Of a DNA stretch of 64,000 bases, positions 10,782 to 20,892 are shown in pieces (positions within the stretch are counted from its first letter, which is position 1; each line of letters starts with the position of its first letter). The position numbers and the translations under genes were made by a program. This DNA comes from Cephalotus follicularis (lineage: Eukaryota; Streptophyta; Magnoliopsida; Oxalidales; Cephalotaceae). The DNA is taken from contig BDDD01005883.1 of the NCBI GenBank assembly GCA_001972305.1, forward strand, positions 9,906-73,905. Reading direction: 5' to 3'. The notes beneath the pieces are model-generated. The model searched no databases and was not told the origin of the DNA. It worked only from the letters and a program-made list of their open reading frames with translations.

Positions 10782-13150
10782 TCAGCTGGATGCTTTCAAA
10801 CGAAAGATGTTAAAGTCCATTGATGACTTTCCAAAACTCAACTTTATAAGACCATTTCGGCAATTGATCAAAGCATTACTCGTGGCCAAGAATGGTCTTC
10901 CAAGGATAACTGGTATTTGATCTTTTATATTCACAACAGGTTGGGTATCTAATACAATACAGTCGACAGGAAAGTAAAACTTGCCAACCTTTATCAAAAC
11001 ATCCTCAATTTTCCCTCTAGGTATTTTCACCGACCTATCAGCTAATTGCAAAGTTGTATTGGTCGGGCGCAACTCTCCTAAACCAAGTTGCTCAAAAACT
11101 GAAGAAGGCAACAAATTCACACTTGCTCCTAAATCAAGCAATGCATGATCGATTTTTGTATTCCCAATCACGCAAGAGATTATCGACAGCCAGGATCTTT
11201 GTACTTTAGAATCTTTTTGCGAAATAATCGCAGTGATATTGGCTGCAAAGAAAGCCTTTTTGGGAGTTTGAATGATCCTCTTTTTAGTATATAAGTCTTT
11301 AAGGACTTTTGCGTAAGAGGGCACCTCTTCAATGGATTCAAACAATGGAATATTGACTTGAACTTGTTTAAAGGTATTGATGATCTTTTCCATCGCTGGG
11401 GCTTTCGCATTTTGCAATCTCTTTGGAAAAGGAACTGGGGGATCAAATGAACGTTTGGGTATTTCCATTAATTGTTCATTTTTCTCTTTTTCTTTCTCTT
11501 CCCTAACTTCTTCTTGCGCATTTAAATTTGTTGGTTGGACAAAGGAGTCAACCAACTGTTCTTTTGATTTGTCATACGCGGAGGACTCAACCAATTGCTG
11601 GCTCAAATTTTCTGTTTGATCCGCTGGTTGGTACCTACTTCCACTTCGCAAGGCAAATGCTTGGTCTGATGGGCTTGAAGAAGAGGAGCATTGCGGATTA
11701 GATTGTGGTTGGATACGATTGGGCTTAATCATATTCGTCCTAGGATTCGGTTCGGGTTAGGAAGGCATCTTTCCTTTTTCTCTTGTATGCATCGCAGATG
11801 CTAGCTGAGAGATTTGCTTTTCTATGTTGTGCTGACTAGTCATCATAGTGCTCATGAGAAGCTCTATATTCTTTTCTAATGATGAAATCCCAGATGCATC
11901 TTCCATTTGGTTCAACAATCCAGATGATTGTTGATTTTGGAATTGATTTTGTACGAAGGAAGGACAAATTTCATTTTGCGAGAACCTTTGAAATGTTTGT
12001 TGTGGTGCAGACTGGCTAGAAAAGTTCAAAGGTTGTCCCGAAAAGTGTGACCAACGCTGGAAGGCTACTCAGAAAAGGTGGACGGTTGACCATGAAAATT
12101 TGGTGGTCCTATTTGATTATGCCCTTGACTCCATGAGAAGTTTGGATGATTTCTCCAACCCGGGTTGTAAGTGTTACTATACGGGTTGTATTGGTTCATT
12201 GCGGACACATTCTCATGAGTATACTGATGTTCAATGTAGCTTTGGCATTCTTCGATCACATGACTTTTTGACTGGTACTAAGAACACATAGGGGTGCTTT
12301 GATTTACGTGATTAGCTTGCTCGGTTCCCCTAACCAATGACTCTATTCTATTGAGGCAACTATCTAACTGTGCCTCGAGCGCAACATCTCCTTCTACAAA
12401 ATACCCTTTACTTGGCAATGCTCTTTTAGAAACTTGAGTGAACTCCCACTCCCTAGTTCGCTCACCCAAATCTAAAAGGAAATTCCAAGCCTTGTTTTCA
12501 TCCGTGTACGAGGTGAACCCATCGGGACAAATTGATTCGACCAATTGCTTGGTATGGTAGTCGATCCCTTCGTAGATGATTTGGCATAAATGCCACGTGT
12601 TTAAACCATGATGAGGAAACTCTAAGAGAAGGTCTTGGAAACGTTCCATACATCTAGAGAATGATTCATTGGGTCTTTGGCGAAACTGAAAAATGTCGTT
12701 CCTAAGCTTATTGGTTTTATGAAGAGGATAGAATTTCTTAAGGAACGAGATAGTGAACTGATCCCAAGTGGAGATGGAATTAGTTGAGAGACTGTAGAGC
12801 CACTTCTTAGCTCCATATTTAAGAGCAAAATTGATGAATCGCAACTTGATATCATCCTCAGATAGTTACTGAAGTTACATGAGGGCACATACCTCCTCGA
12901 ACTTGCGAAGGAAGAGATATGCATCCTCATTGGGTACACCATGAAAGTACGAGAGCATGCTAATGAATTGGGGTTTTAACTCAAATTTGTTCCCGTTAGA
13001 TGCAGGCAACAGGATACTGGATGGTTGTGTTGTCCTAGCGGGGTAGAATCTATCGCGAAGAGTTTGAATTGGACGCGCATCAGCCATGGTTGTGATTGGT
13101 GGGTTAATTCTTTCTAAACGATTATTGTGACCATGCACCCAATCAGGCAT
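10782..13150 (-). pseudogene. Ath1 gag and protease (broken)
   Basis: Segment 12875-13150 starts MPDWVHGHNN and has the Gag N-terminus (FISMLSYFHGVPNEDAYLFL). Two TAA stops near 12865 separate it from 12278-12844, the capsid domain (AKKWLYSL, FLKKFYP, FRQRPNESF, YEGIDYHTKQLV). Segments 12065-12259 and 11757-12029 are the low-complexity Gag tail, with PYSNTYNPGWRNHPNFSW typical of Athila. Segment 10782-11732 is the aspartic protease with LDLGASVNLLPSS and ILGRPFLAT; D-L-G in place of D-S-G is normal for Athila. The protease frame ends at 10782 and the tail frame begins just beyond it. Similarity to Ath2, where gag and protease form one frame, shows the frame is decayed here. Confidence 0.8.
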
Positions 13151-13233
13151 ACACTAAAGGAAACACTAATGAACATAGACACAAACTTAAAGCAAAGAAG
13201 AAAACCTAAGGTTAGCTAACGGAAATTACTAAC
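13151..13233 (-). other. Ath1 leader, part next to gag
   Basis: An A-rich stretch between the gag start and the Tat1 insertion. The target duplication ctaac occupies 13229-13233. The rest of the leader continues at 23633-24059 on the other side of Tat1. Confidence 0.7.
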
Positions 13234-14197
13234 TGTTGATACAGAAATCCTTCTCTCAACAGTATCCTACGTGGAGGACTTTTATTTGTTAAGAGAAACG
13301 CTTGCCACAGATGCCTTGAGGAAGATCTTGATCTCGGACACGTGCACAAAGTAACAAAAATGGTGGAAAGTCCAGGAGGTTGATCTCCCGGGGACACTCC
13401 GACGCTCAAGTTAGACAAGGTACAGATGAAATAAGGTTCTCTTGAATGTAAAAATTGCTGACCTTTGTTCAGTATGTTGAACTTGTATTTATAGTGTTGT
13501 CTGTAACTGATTGAGCGTGAGGATAGGATGTAATCGCTATCCCCTAAGGAAATTCTGAGGATCTCGGGATTTCCCTTATCTCCACCTGAATTATCTCTTC
13601 TTTCCTTTATCTTCTCCTAAATTATCTCCTTTCCTTTATCTTCTTCTAAATTATCTCCTTTCCTTTATGATAGTCATCCTTATCTTATCTTCTATACTTG
13701 GAAGGTAAGGATCCCTGGAATTTAGGCTAACTCCATGGTCTCATTCCGTAAATGAGGAGGAGACCTTCTGTCAGTGATCTGCCGAGGAGAGGAGTTGCAA
13801 TGAGGCTAATGAAACAGTCAATCCCTGGCTTCAAAGTCTTCCAAGTCCATAGACTTGCACTTGAGGAGAGTGGTCTCCTGTCATGTAGCCGTGGAGGTCC
13901 TTGGCAGTGTTGTCATAGTAAGTGTCCTCGGACCTGACGCCGAAGAGGATGGACTTTGCATGGCAGTTACTGAACTGGTCCTCGGCACTTATGCCGAGGA
14001 GATTGATCTTCGTACCGAAATCACTGGGTGGGTCCTCGGCACTTATGCCGAGGAGGAATTCCTCTTATACTGTTGTTTTCTTTGCTAATAAACTTCCTTT
14101 GCTTCTGTTTCACCAATCGTTGAGTCACTTGGACACCTGGTAGTGCTTGGATGAGGACACATGTCATTTTTTATTTAACTTAATTTTTCCCATATCA
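13234..14197 (-). repeat. Tat1 left (3') LTR, 964 bp
   Basis: It runs from TGTTGATACAGAAATCC to TTTTTCCCATATCA on the plus strand, with TG...CA ends. It includes two perfect hairpin motifs (13980-14053) and pyrimidine-rich blocks around 13590-13670. The partner is at 22666-23627, and a related solo LTR lies at 46883-47753. Confidence 0.95.
13980..14053. repeat. Paired hairpin motifs in the Tat1 LTR
   Basis: Two copies of CCTCGGCACTTATGCCGAGG (13980-13999 and 14034-14053) each form an 8-bp perfect stem with a 4-base loop. A degenerate third copy lies at about 13923-13945. The right LTR has the same pair near 23411 and 23465, and the related solo LTR keeps one at 47591-47610. Their role is unknown; an RNA structure or a protein-binding palindrome is possible. 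Confidence 0.8.
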
Positions 14198-14211
14198 TAT
14201 GCCCCCCTGTT
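14198..14211 (-). other. Tat1 polypurine tract
   Basis: On the minus strand AACAGGGGGGCATA lies directly upstream of the 3' LTR start TGATATGGG, the position where plus-strand DNA synthesis is primed. Confidence 0.8.
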
Positions 14212-14600
14212 CTTTGTTCTCTGACCGTGGTCAGAGGAGATGGAACAGAGTTGAGAGCCGTGACCTAGGCAATACACCTTTGCAGAGCTTGCTACTGACT
14301 TTCCTGTTCATAAACGGGGCTGAGGACCAAGGTTTCACTTTGAATTTTCCTTTGCACAAAATGAAATGCACCTTGGCAGAGGATCAACCTTGCCCCCTTA
14401 TCTTCTCATGTCCCATCCAATGGACCTCGTGCTATGAACCCACATCATTGCCTTTAGGTAATGTATTAAACACACTTCACACCTGGCACAAGCAGAGCGT
14501 TTCCAGCCTCTGCCTCTTCGTTTCCCGCGCATGGAATGTAGGTTGGTTTCTTAACCATTGGATCTTTGCTAAATGGAGGGCCAGGATTAGAGCCTGGGCC

Positions 14601-14608
14601 TATAAAAG
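14601..14608 (+). promoter_or_regulatory. TATA box for the antisense gene in Tat1
   Basis: TATAAAAG lies 241 bp upstream of the ATG at 14842, in the plant-type context GGGCC-TATAAAAG-GAACCC. The expected transcript start is near 14630. A likely 5'-UTR intron follows: donor GTAAGT at 14745, a pyrimidine-rich tract, and acceptor AG at 14840-14841 directly before the ATG. The promoter runs against the retrotransposon's own transcription. Confidence 0.65.
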
Positions 14609-14841
14609 GAACCCTAAATCCCTAATCCTCTCTTTTATGCCTTCTTGCTTTTTGCCAACACCTGAGAATTTGAGATTTCTAGTTTCTCTTGTGCCTTCAA
14701 CCTCGAATCTTCGTCTTCCTGCCAATTTCCAATCAAGTTCTTGAGTAAGTTAACAGTTCTTTTACTGTTCTAAATTGATTCCTGTCTTCCTTCCTTGCTT
14801 CTTTTTTTTTTTCTTCATCTCCTTTATCTATTTTGACCTAG

Positions 14842-17201
14842 ATGTCCAGAACCAAACGTACGGCTAGGGTTTCTCCTCCCTTAGAGGTTGAACCCCTGGC
14901 CATGGTGATTCCCACGGCTGAGAGTCCCCTTTCTTCCGAAGGTAGCCTGGGGGCTGCAGTGGGTGAACCAAAAGTTCCTGTCACCGAGACTGACTCCTAT
15001 ACCCCTGATGGCTTTGGTCTCAGTGCTCTTTCTCGCTCGGAGGTGGTTGAACTCTCCACCAGGTTCAATTTCCCTCCTGGGTTGAGGTTTTGCCTTCCCA
15101 AGGATCCTCGGATGGTCACAGAGAGTAAAGAGGGCCTCTTCATTGTCTTCGAGGGGGATCTCACTCATGGTTTGAAGATCCCCGTTCCTTATTTCTCTTT
15201 GTACATCTTGGAGACGTTCAAAGTCCACCCTTCTCTTCTTCAACCACAATCATGGAGCTTCATAATAGGTTTTCTTGTTAGATGTCAAGAGTCCGAGGTG
15301 ACCGCCACAGTGGGATTGTTCAAACAGTTCCATGTCATCTCGTCCTCGCCAGGGAAACGTGGCTACTTTTTTAAATCACGTCCTGGTATAAAAAAGCTTC
15401 TCACCAAACCTACTCAATCCATTAAAAACTGGAGGAAGAGGTACTTCCTCATCAAAAATTTCGAAGGGTTCACCTCCCCTGTTTGGTGTGACTCCTTGGA
15501 GACCACACGTCTCAATAGGAGGCCAACATTGTCGACGGCCGAGAACCTGGACTTTGACAAGCTCATCCACCTGGAGTCCGAGGAGGTCAACTCTGTTGTG
15601 GTTGAGGAGCGTCTGCTCCGGGCTGGGCTAAGTGTTGCCCCAAGTCAAGGATCACACTCGGCCGAGGTCGAGGAGGCCTCAGGGAGTGAGGGGTCCCCTG
15701 TCCAATCCATGCCCCAAGAAATGGGGGAAAACTGTATAAAGCTTTCGTCTCCTCCGTTTTTCTTGTCTTCAAATTTATAAACTTGTAGTTCAATTTCAAA
15801 TCACTGACATTATTGATCTCTGCTTGTACAGCTATGTCTTCTCGGCGAGGGTTCGATGCTCTGTTCAATGCCACCAAGGGCTCTAAGTCCTCCTCTGCTG
15901 CTGCAGAGAAACAAAAGGCTGCCGAGGTGGCAGCTAAACAAAAGGCGGCTGAGGAAGCAGCCAAGCAGAAGGCCGCCGAGGGGGCCAAGCAAAGGGCCAA
16001 GGCTGCCGCGGCTGGGGCCAAGCAAATGAAGGCAGCAGTTACTGCCAAGGGGAAAGGCTCCAAACGTCCTGTCAGTGGGCGTACCTCTGACGGTCCTCCT
16101 TGTCCTCCAAGTAAAAGGGGGAGACTCATCACTGAGCCCGAGATGGACTCCATCCTCGGGCGAACTTCTGACGTCCCCATCATCTTGCCTCCCTCTCGAG
16201 ACGTGGAGAGGATGATCGACGAGCTAGAGGGAGTTGGGAAGGGCTCCTCTAGCCTGAATACTCAGGGGGTTCCATTTCCCCTCAGCTTTCTCTATCTTTT
16301 CCCGGACGAGCTGAAGGAAAGGGAGGACTGGTCGAGCAAGGACCTCGTCCATAATTCATTGCGAAGCCAGTTTGAGGTAAAGGGAGATCCTCTGACTGTG
16401 TAGTTTGTACTTCTGTATTTTCTGTTCTAACTTCATTCTTCTTTGCAGGCTTTGAATAACCACCACCTCTTGGTTGAGAACTATTCAATCATCTTGGAGA
16501 GGTGCGACAAGTTGAGGTTGGAGGTGATGGAGGAGAGGGAAACTTCTCGGCTTGCCAAGGCTCAACTTGAGGAAGTCCTCAAGGCTCACGAGGCCACTGT
16601 AGAGGAGAGGAACAGAGCTGTGCTGGAGAAGGATCAATCAGAGAAATATCTCTCTAAGTCTCGCTACCTGTTTCAATCTTTGCAGAGGCAGCATGAAGAG
16701 ACCTTGAGGAAGTATGAGGAGGCCATGAAGAGGCGCGAGGAGGAAAAAGCCAAGGCTGTGGAGGATGCCCTTAATGAGTTTAGGTCCTCTGATGAATTCC
16801 TTAGCCTGATGGAAGCCTCCGTGGAGGACTTCAAGGCTTCTGAGGCCTTTGGCGAGGAGGTCTTCAAGGAATCTGCCGAATACTATCGTCGGGGATTCTA
16901 TACTTGCAAGAATTGGGTCAAGACTCTGCACCCAGAGGTTCCCCTGGAAGAGGTTGCCTACTGCTCAGATGCTAAGGCCTTCGATTATTATCCAGACGGG
17001 TACGAAGCTGAGGAGGCGAAAGCCGAGGAGGCCTTGGAAAGGAATGCTGGCCAAGGAGTTGGAGAAAAGGAACCAGAAGTCCAGCCTGCCTCTGATGATC
17101 CTGCTGCAGACCTCGCGACTCCTCAACCTCCTCAAGTTGAACCTTCTGTCCCTCCTCCTCCTCAAGATGTAGCTTCCTCTGATCCTCCAGCCTTAGCTTA
17201 G
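14842..17201 (+). CDS. Antisense spliced gene of Tat1 (extra ORF, transposon-like domain plus coiled coil)
   Basis: Three exons join in one frame: 14842-15733 (297 codons plus 1 nt), 15832-16376 and 16449-17201 (ending TAG). Introns are GT-AG: 15734-15831 (acceptor TTGTACAG) and 16377-16448 (donor GAG/GTAAAG, acceptor TTTGCAG). The predicted protein is 729 residues. Exon 1 (about residues 45-230) resembles the plant 'putative gypsy type transposon' domain, e.g. FPPGLRFCLPKDPRM and IPVPYFSLYILETFKVHP. Exon 2 is Ala/Lys-rich with repeated AAKQKAAE and two basic patches that could be nuclear signals. Exon 3 is a long charged coiled coil followed by an acidic, proline-rich end. All three exons are fully open. 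It lies between integrase and the 3' LTR on the opposite strand, where extra ORFs are known in the Tat lineage. Function is unknown, and splicing is inferred from frame and consensus only. Confidence 0.7.
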
Positions 17202-17258
17202 CTTTTTCTCTTTCTTTATAATGATTTCTTTTCCCGCACTTGAAATTTTCCATATATT

Positions 17259-17264
17259 AATGAA
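17259..17264 (+). terminator. Possible polyadenylation signal of the antisense gene
   Basis: AATGAA lies 58 bp after the stop codon in an AT-rich context (CATATATTAATGAAAAG), after a T-rich stretch. It is a plausible near-upstream element for plant 3' end formation, but weak on its own. Confidence 0.4.
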
Positions 17265-17329
17265 AAGAACTTTTTGCACCTTCTGCTGTCTTTACTTTTT
17301 GCATTGTGAGATTGTTGTGTTTGCACTTA

Positions 17330-17570
17330 GCATATATGTTTACAATCCCCTTAGGGGTTTTGCCCATTGGGACCTCTGACTTCTCGTAGAAGCAGACATT
17401 CCTCCAAAAGAGACTTAAAGAAACTTAACCCAAACAATAATGTGAAACCTCTGCGTGCATATACTTGTTAACAATTCCCTTGGGAATTTTGTCTTCACGA
17501 TGACCTCTGACTTCTAACACCAGTGGGCGCTCGATTCCAAGAAGACTTAAGTAACTTAACAAAAATATAA
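17330..17570. repeat. Two degenerate tandem units between the antisense gene and integrase
   Basis: Two units of about 130 bp share a block resembling TTAACAATCCCCTTAGGG / TTAACAATTCCCTTGGGA and then GACCTCTGACTTCT (near 17380 and 17502). Tandem repeats in the 3' part are common in Tat-lineage elements. No coding sequence is seen here. Confidence 0.55.
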
Positions 17571-17603
17571 GTAAAAAAGGCTTTGCCTTCTCGGCCTTTA
17601 TCT

Positions 17604-19101
17604 TCAATTGATTCCTTGTATGCTTGAGCTTTTGATCTTGTATGGCCCTTCCCAGGCAGGGGCTAGCTTTCCTCGGGTGCCAGTAGGATCTGCAACGGCT
17701 GAGTTGCGTAGAACTAGATCTCCTTGCCTTAGTGGTCTTGGGCTTACTCTTTTGTTGTAGTAACGGCTTACCCTCTGTTGGTAGGCTGCAACTCTGATTG
17801 CAGCTTTATCTCTGAGCTCTCCCACAAGGTCGATGAGGCATCTAAGCCCTTCTTCGTTGTTGTCTTCAGTGAAGTGCACAACTCTTGGAGATTGCATTCC
17901 AACCTCTACTGGTATCATAGCCTCTGCTCCAAAACACAAACTGTATGGGGATTCTCCTGTTGTAGTCCGAGGAGTGGTTCTATATGCCCATAATACACTT
18001 GGTAATTCCTCGGTCCACCTTCCTTTGCTGTCTTCCAGCCGCTTTTTGAAACCTGAGATGATTTCTCTGTTGATCACCTCGGCTTGACCATTACTTTGAG
18101 GGTAGGCTACTGAGGCAAGCCTATGCTTTATCCTCCATTCTCTGCAAAAGTCCTGGAAGGCTTGGCAATCAAACTGCTTACCATTATCAGTGATAATTGT
18201 CCTCGGAACTCCAAATCTGCAGATGATTGATAATCAAAAAAAAATTTCTGTGTTCTTCTCTGTAATTGTGGCCAAAGGTTCTGCTTCCACCCACTTAGTA
18301 AAGTAATCAACCGCTACAATGAGAAATTTCCTCTGGCCTGTTGCCATAGGTAATGGTCCGACGAAGTCCATTCCCCACTGTGCGAAGGGCCACGAGGCCG
18401 TAATTGATGTCAGAGGTTGAGAAGGCTTTCTACTTATGTTGGCGTTCCTCTGACACTTGTCACACTTCCTCACTAAGTTTATAGCATCTTGACGCATGGT
18501 CGACCAGTAGTAACCTTGCCTTAATAGCTTGTGACATAAAGTCCTGCCCCCAGTGTGATTGCCACAGATTCCTTCATGGACCTCCCTTAGGGCGTAGTCG
18601 GCCTCTGAAGGGTTTAAACACCTTAGCCAAGGAAACGAGAATGACCTTTTGTAGAGGATCCCATCTCGGAATTGGAATCTGTTAGCTCTGTAAACCAGCT
18701 TCCTCGCCTCTACGGGGTCCTCGGGCAGGATCCCATCCCTTAGCCAATTGATAAAGGGAGTCATCCAATTTGGCTCCTGTGGAACATCTATGTCCATTAC
18801 CTCTGCTTTAGAGATGGTTGGACGATCCAGGTAGTCAACTAGCACTGTGTGATTTTTTTCCAACTCCTCTGCTGTTGCTAACTTTGACAGTTGATCTGCT
18901 CTGACGTTCTCTACCCTGGGCACTTTCACAATTCTTAAAACTTCGAAGGCTGACTTCATGCCCTGAAAATGGGATAAGTATTTCATCATAAGGTCTTCTC
19001 TGGCCTCATACTCCCCATTTGCCAAACCAACCACTAGCTGAGAATCACTCGAGGCTTCTATCCTCTGCACCTCCAAGTGCTTTGCAATTGTCAGTCCAGC
19101 T
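17604..19101 (-). pseudogene. Tat1 RNase H end and integrase
   Basis: From right to left: the end of the second (archaeal-type) RNase H domain with SSDSQLVVGLANGEYEA, then the tether. Integrase follows with the zinc-binding HHCC (HEGICGNHTGGRTLCHKL to CDKCQRN), core residues in MDFVGPLP (D), IITDNGKQFD (D) and QSNGQAEVIN (E), and the C-terminal GPYKI segment ending at 17604. A frameshift lies at the A-run 18236-18244 (sense ...TEKNTE...), separating the frame down to 18234 from the frame 18077-17604. The upstream end stops at the unknown base 19102, where most of RNase H is missing. Integrase would insert the element DNA; in this copy it is not translatable in one piece. Confidence 0.85.
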
Positions 19102-19102
19102 N
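19102..19102. other. Single N: probable assembly join
   Basis: Left of the N (plus strand) the sequence encodes the end of the second RNase H domain; right of it, the start of the first one (LYLYLAAT). Roughly 200 codons of the dual RNase H region expected in Tat elements, and partly visible in Tat2 at 52347-53030, are absent. This points to a closed gap or collapse of unknown size, not a biological deletion. Confidence 0.75.
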
Positions 19103-20799
19103 GAGGTGGCCGCAAGGTACAAATACAGGTCTTCTCCATCCTTAGGTTTTGAGATCAAAGGAGGAGAAGCCAAGTATTCCTTCAACTTGTCGAAGGCTGC
19201 TTGACAGTCGTCGGACCATGAGAACCCCTTGGGATCTCTAAGTATTTTAAAGAAGGGAAGGCACTTCTCGGCAGACTTGGACACAAACCTGCTCAGGGTT
19301 GCAATCTTACCATTTAACCTCTGGACATCCCTGATGGTTTGAGGTGGCCTCATGCTTTGAATTGCCGAGATCTTCTCTGGGTTCGCCTCTATTCCTCTGC
19401 TAGAAACCATGAATCCGAGGAACTTTCCCGAGGTGACCCCAAACGTGCACTTGGACGGATTGAGCTTCATATTATACCTCCTCAATACTTCAAAAGTCTC
19501 CTCCAAATCTTTCACATGGGGGTTCCTGGCAGGGGTTTTGATGAGCATATCGTCTATGTATACCTCCATATTCTTCCCAATCTGAGGTTCAAAAATTTTG
19601 TTGACCAGGCTTTGGTAAGTGGCCCCTGCATTCTTCAAGCCAAAGGGCATAACCTTGTAGCAATACATTCCTCGGTCTGTTATGGGGATTTGATTATATC
19701 CCGAGTAAGCATCCAAGAAGCTTAATATTCTGTAGCCCGAGGTTGCATCCACCAGCTGGTCTATCTTTGGGAGAGGGAAGTGATCCTTTGGGCAGGCTTT
19801 GTTGAGGTCCGTGAAGTCTATGCACATCCTCCATTTTCCATTGGATTTTTTGACCAACAATGGATTTGCTAACCAGTCCGAGTAGTGCACTTCTATGATA
19901 AAACCTGCCTGCAACAGCTTGCTCACCTCCTCGGCTATCGCCTGCTGCCTCTCAGGGGCAAAGTTCCTCTTCTTTTGCCTGATCGGAGGTCTGGCAGGAT
20001 CCACGCTTAGCTTGTGAACCATTACATTTGGACTGATGCCAGGGACCTCCTCTGCCGACCATGCAAAGACATCTCTGTTATCTCGGAGGAATGTTATTAA
20101 CTCCCCCTTCTCCGCCTCTCCAAGTTGTGAGCCCACTTGGAGTACTCTCTCTGTGTTGCCCTCTTCTATGGGCACTTGGAGGACATCCTCAACAGGCTGT
20201 GGACGCTCTGGTTCTACATCACCTCTGAGCTCCACGTTCTCTATGGGGAGAACTTTTCCCTTCCCCTTATCCGAGATGGCAGTTTTATAACATCTCCTTG
20301 CCACCTCTTGGTCTCCTCGGACCTCCCCCACGCCAAACCTTGTGGGAAAATTCATTAGTAAGTGTCTAGTAGACACTATGGCCTCCAACAAGTTCAGACC
20401 TGGTCGCCCCACTATAGCATTATATGGGCTTGGGGTGTCCACCACCAGGAATGTCATCTCTACCTGAGTCTGGCGTGGGGCCGTGCCTGCAACCACGGAC
20501 AGGTTGATAGATCCCAGAGGATGGATTGTCTCACCTGTGAAACCAACCAGTGGGGTTTTGACGGGCTTCAGTTGGTCGGCCGGTATCCTCAGCTGATCAA
20601 ATGCGTGTTTGTACAGGATGTCGACTGAGCTGCCACTATCTATGAGAATTCTCTTCATGGTAAAGAGTTCCACCAGAAGAGTTACCACCACTGGATCATC
20701 ATGAGGAAGACGTACTCCCTCATAGTCCGCCTCCGAGAAGGTTATCACCTCCTCGTCTCCTCCAGTTCTGAGCCTTTTGCTGTGAGGGACTTGTTGCAC
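19103..20799 (-). CDS. Tat1 protease and reverse transcriptase (3' part cut at the N)
   Basis: The open frame starts at an ATG at 20799 and is likely part of a gag-pol fusion or frameshift product. Aspartic protease: ILIDSGSSVDIL (DSG at about residues 54-56) and AIVGRPGLN. RT covers about residues 290-490: KWRMCIDFTDLNKACPKD, FLDAYSGYNQI, VMPFGLKNAGATYQ and YIDDM (414-418). Then comes the RNase H start (LYLYLAAT) at the N. Between NQI and TDRG about 11 residues are missing compared with Tat2 (RMYEPDIPKTSF present there), an in-frame loss in the RT palm that probably kills activity. The PCPKDHFPLP-type and LKNAGATYQ motifs place it in the Tat lineage. Confidence 0.85.
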
Positions 20800-20892
20800 A
20801 GCAAGGGACTGTCTCCCATAGGCCTTCCTTGCATTTGAGTGGTCGCCCCCAGACGCGACCCCCCCAGAGATGGTATGGATAACACCTCTGGG

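Noticed and set aside
14199-14744. Plus-strand ORF of 181 codons before the antisense gene
   Set aside because: It overlaps the TATA box and likely 5' UTR, starts at the LTR/polypurine boundary and resembles nothing; probably chance openness.
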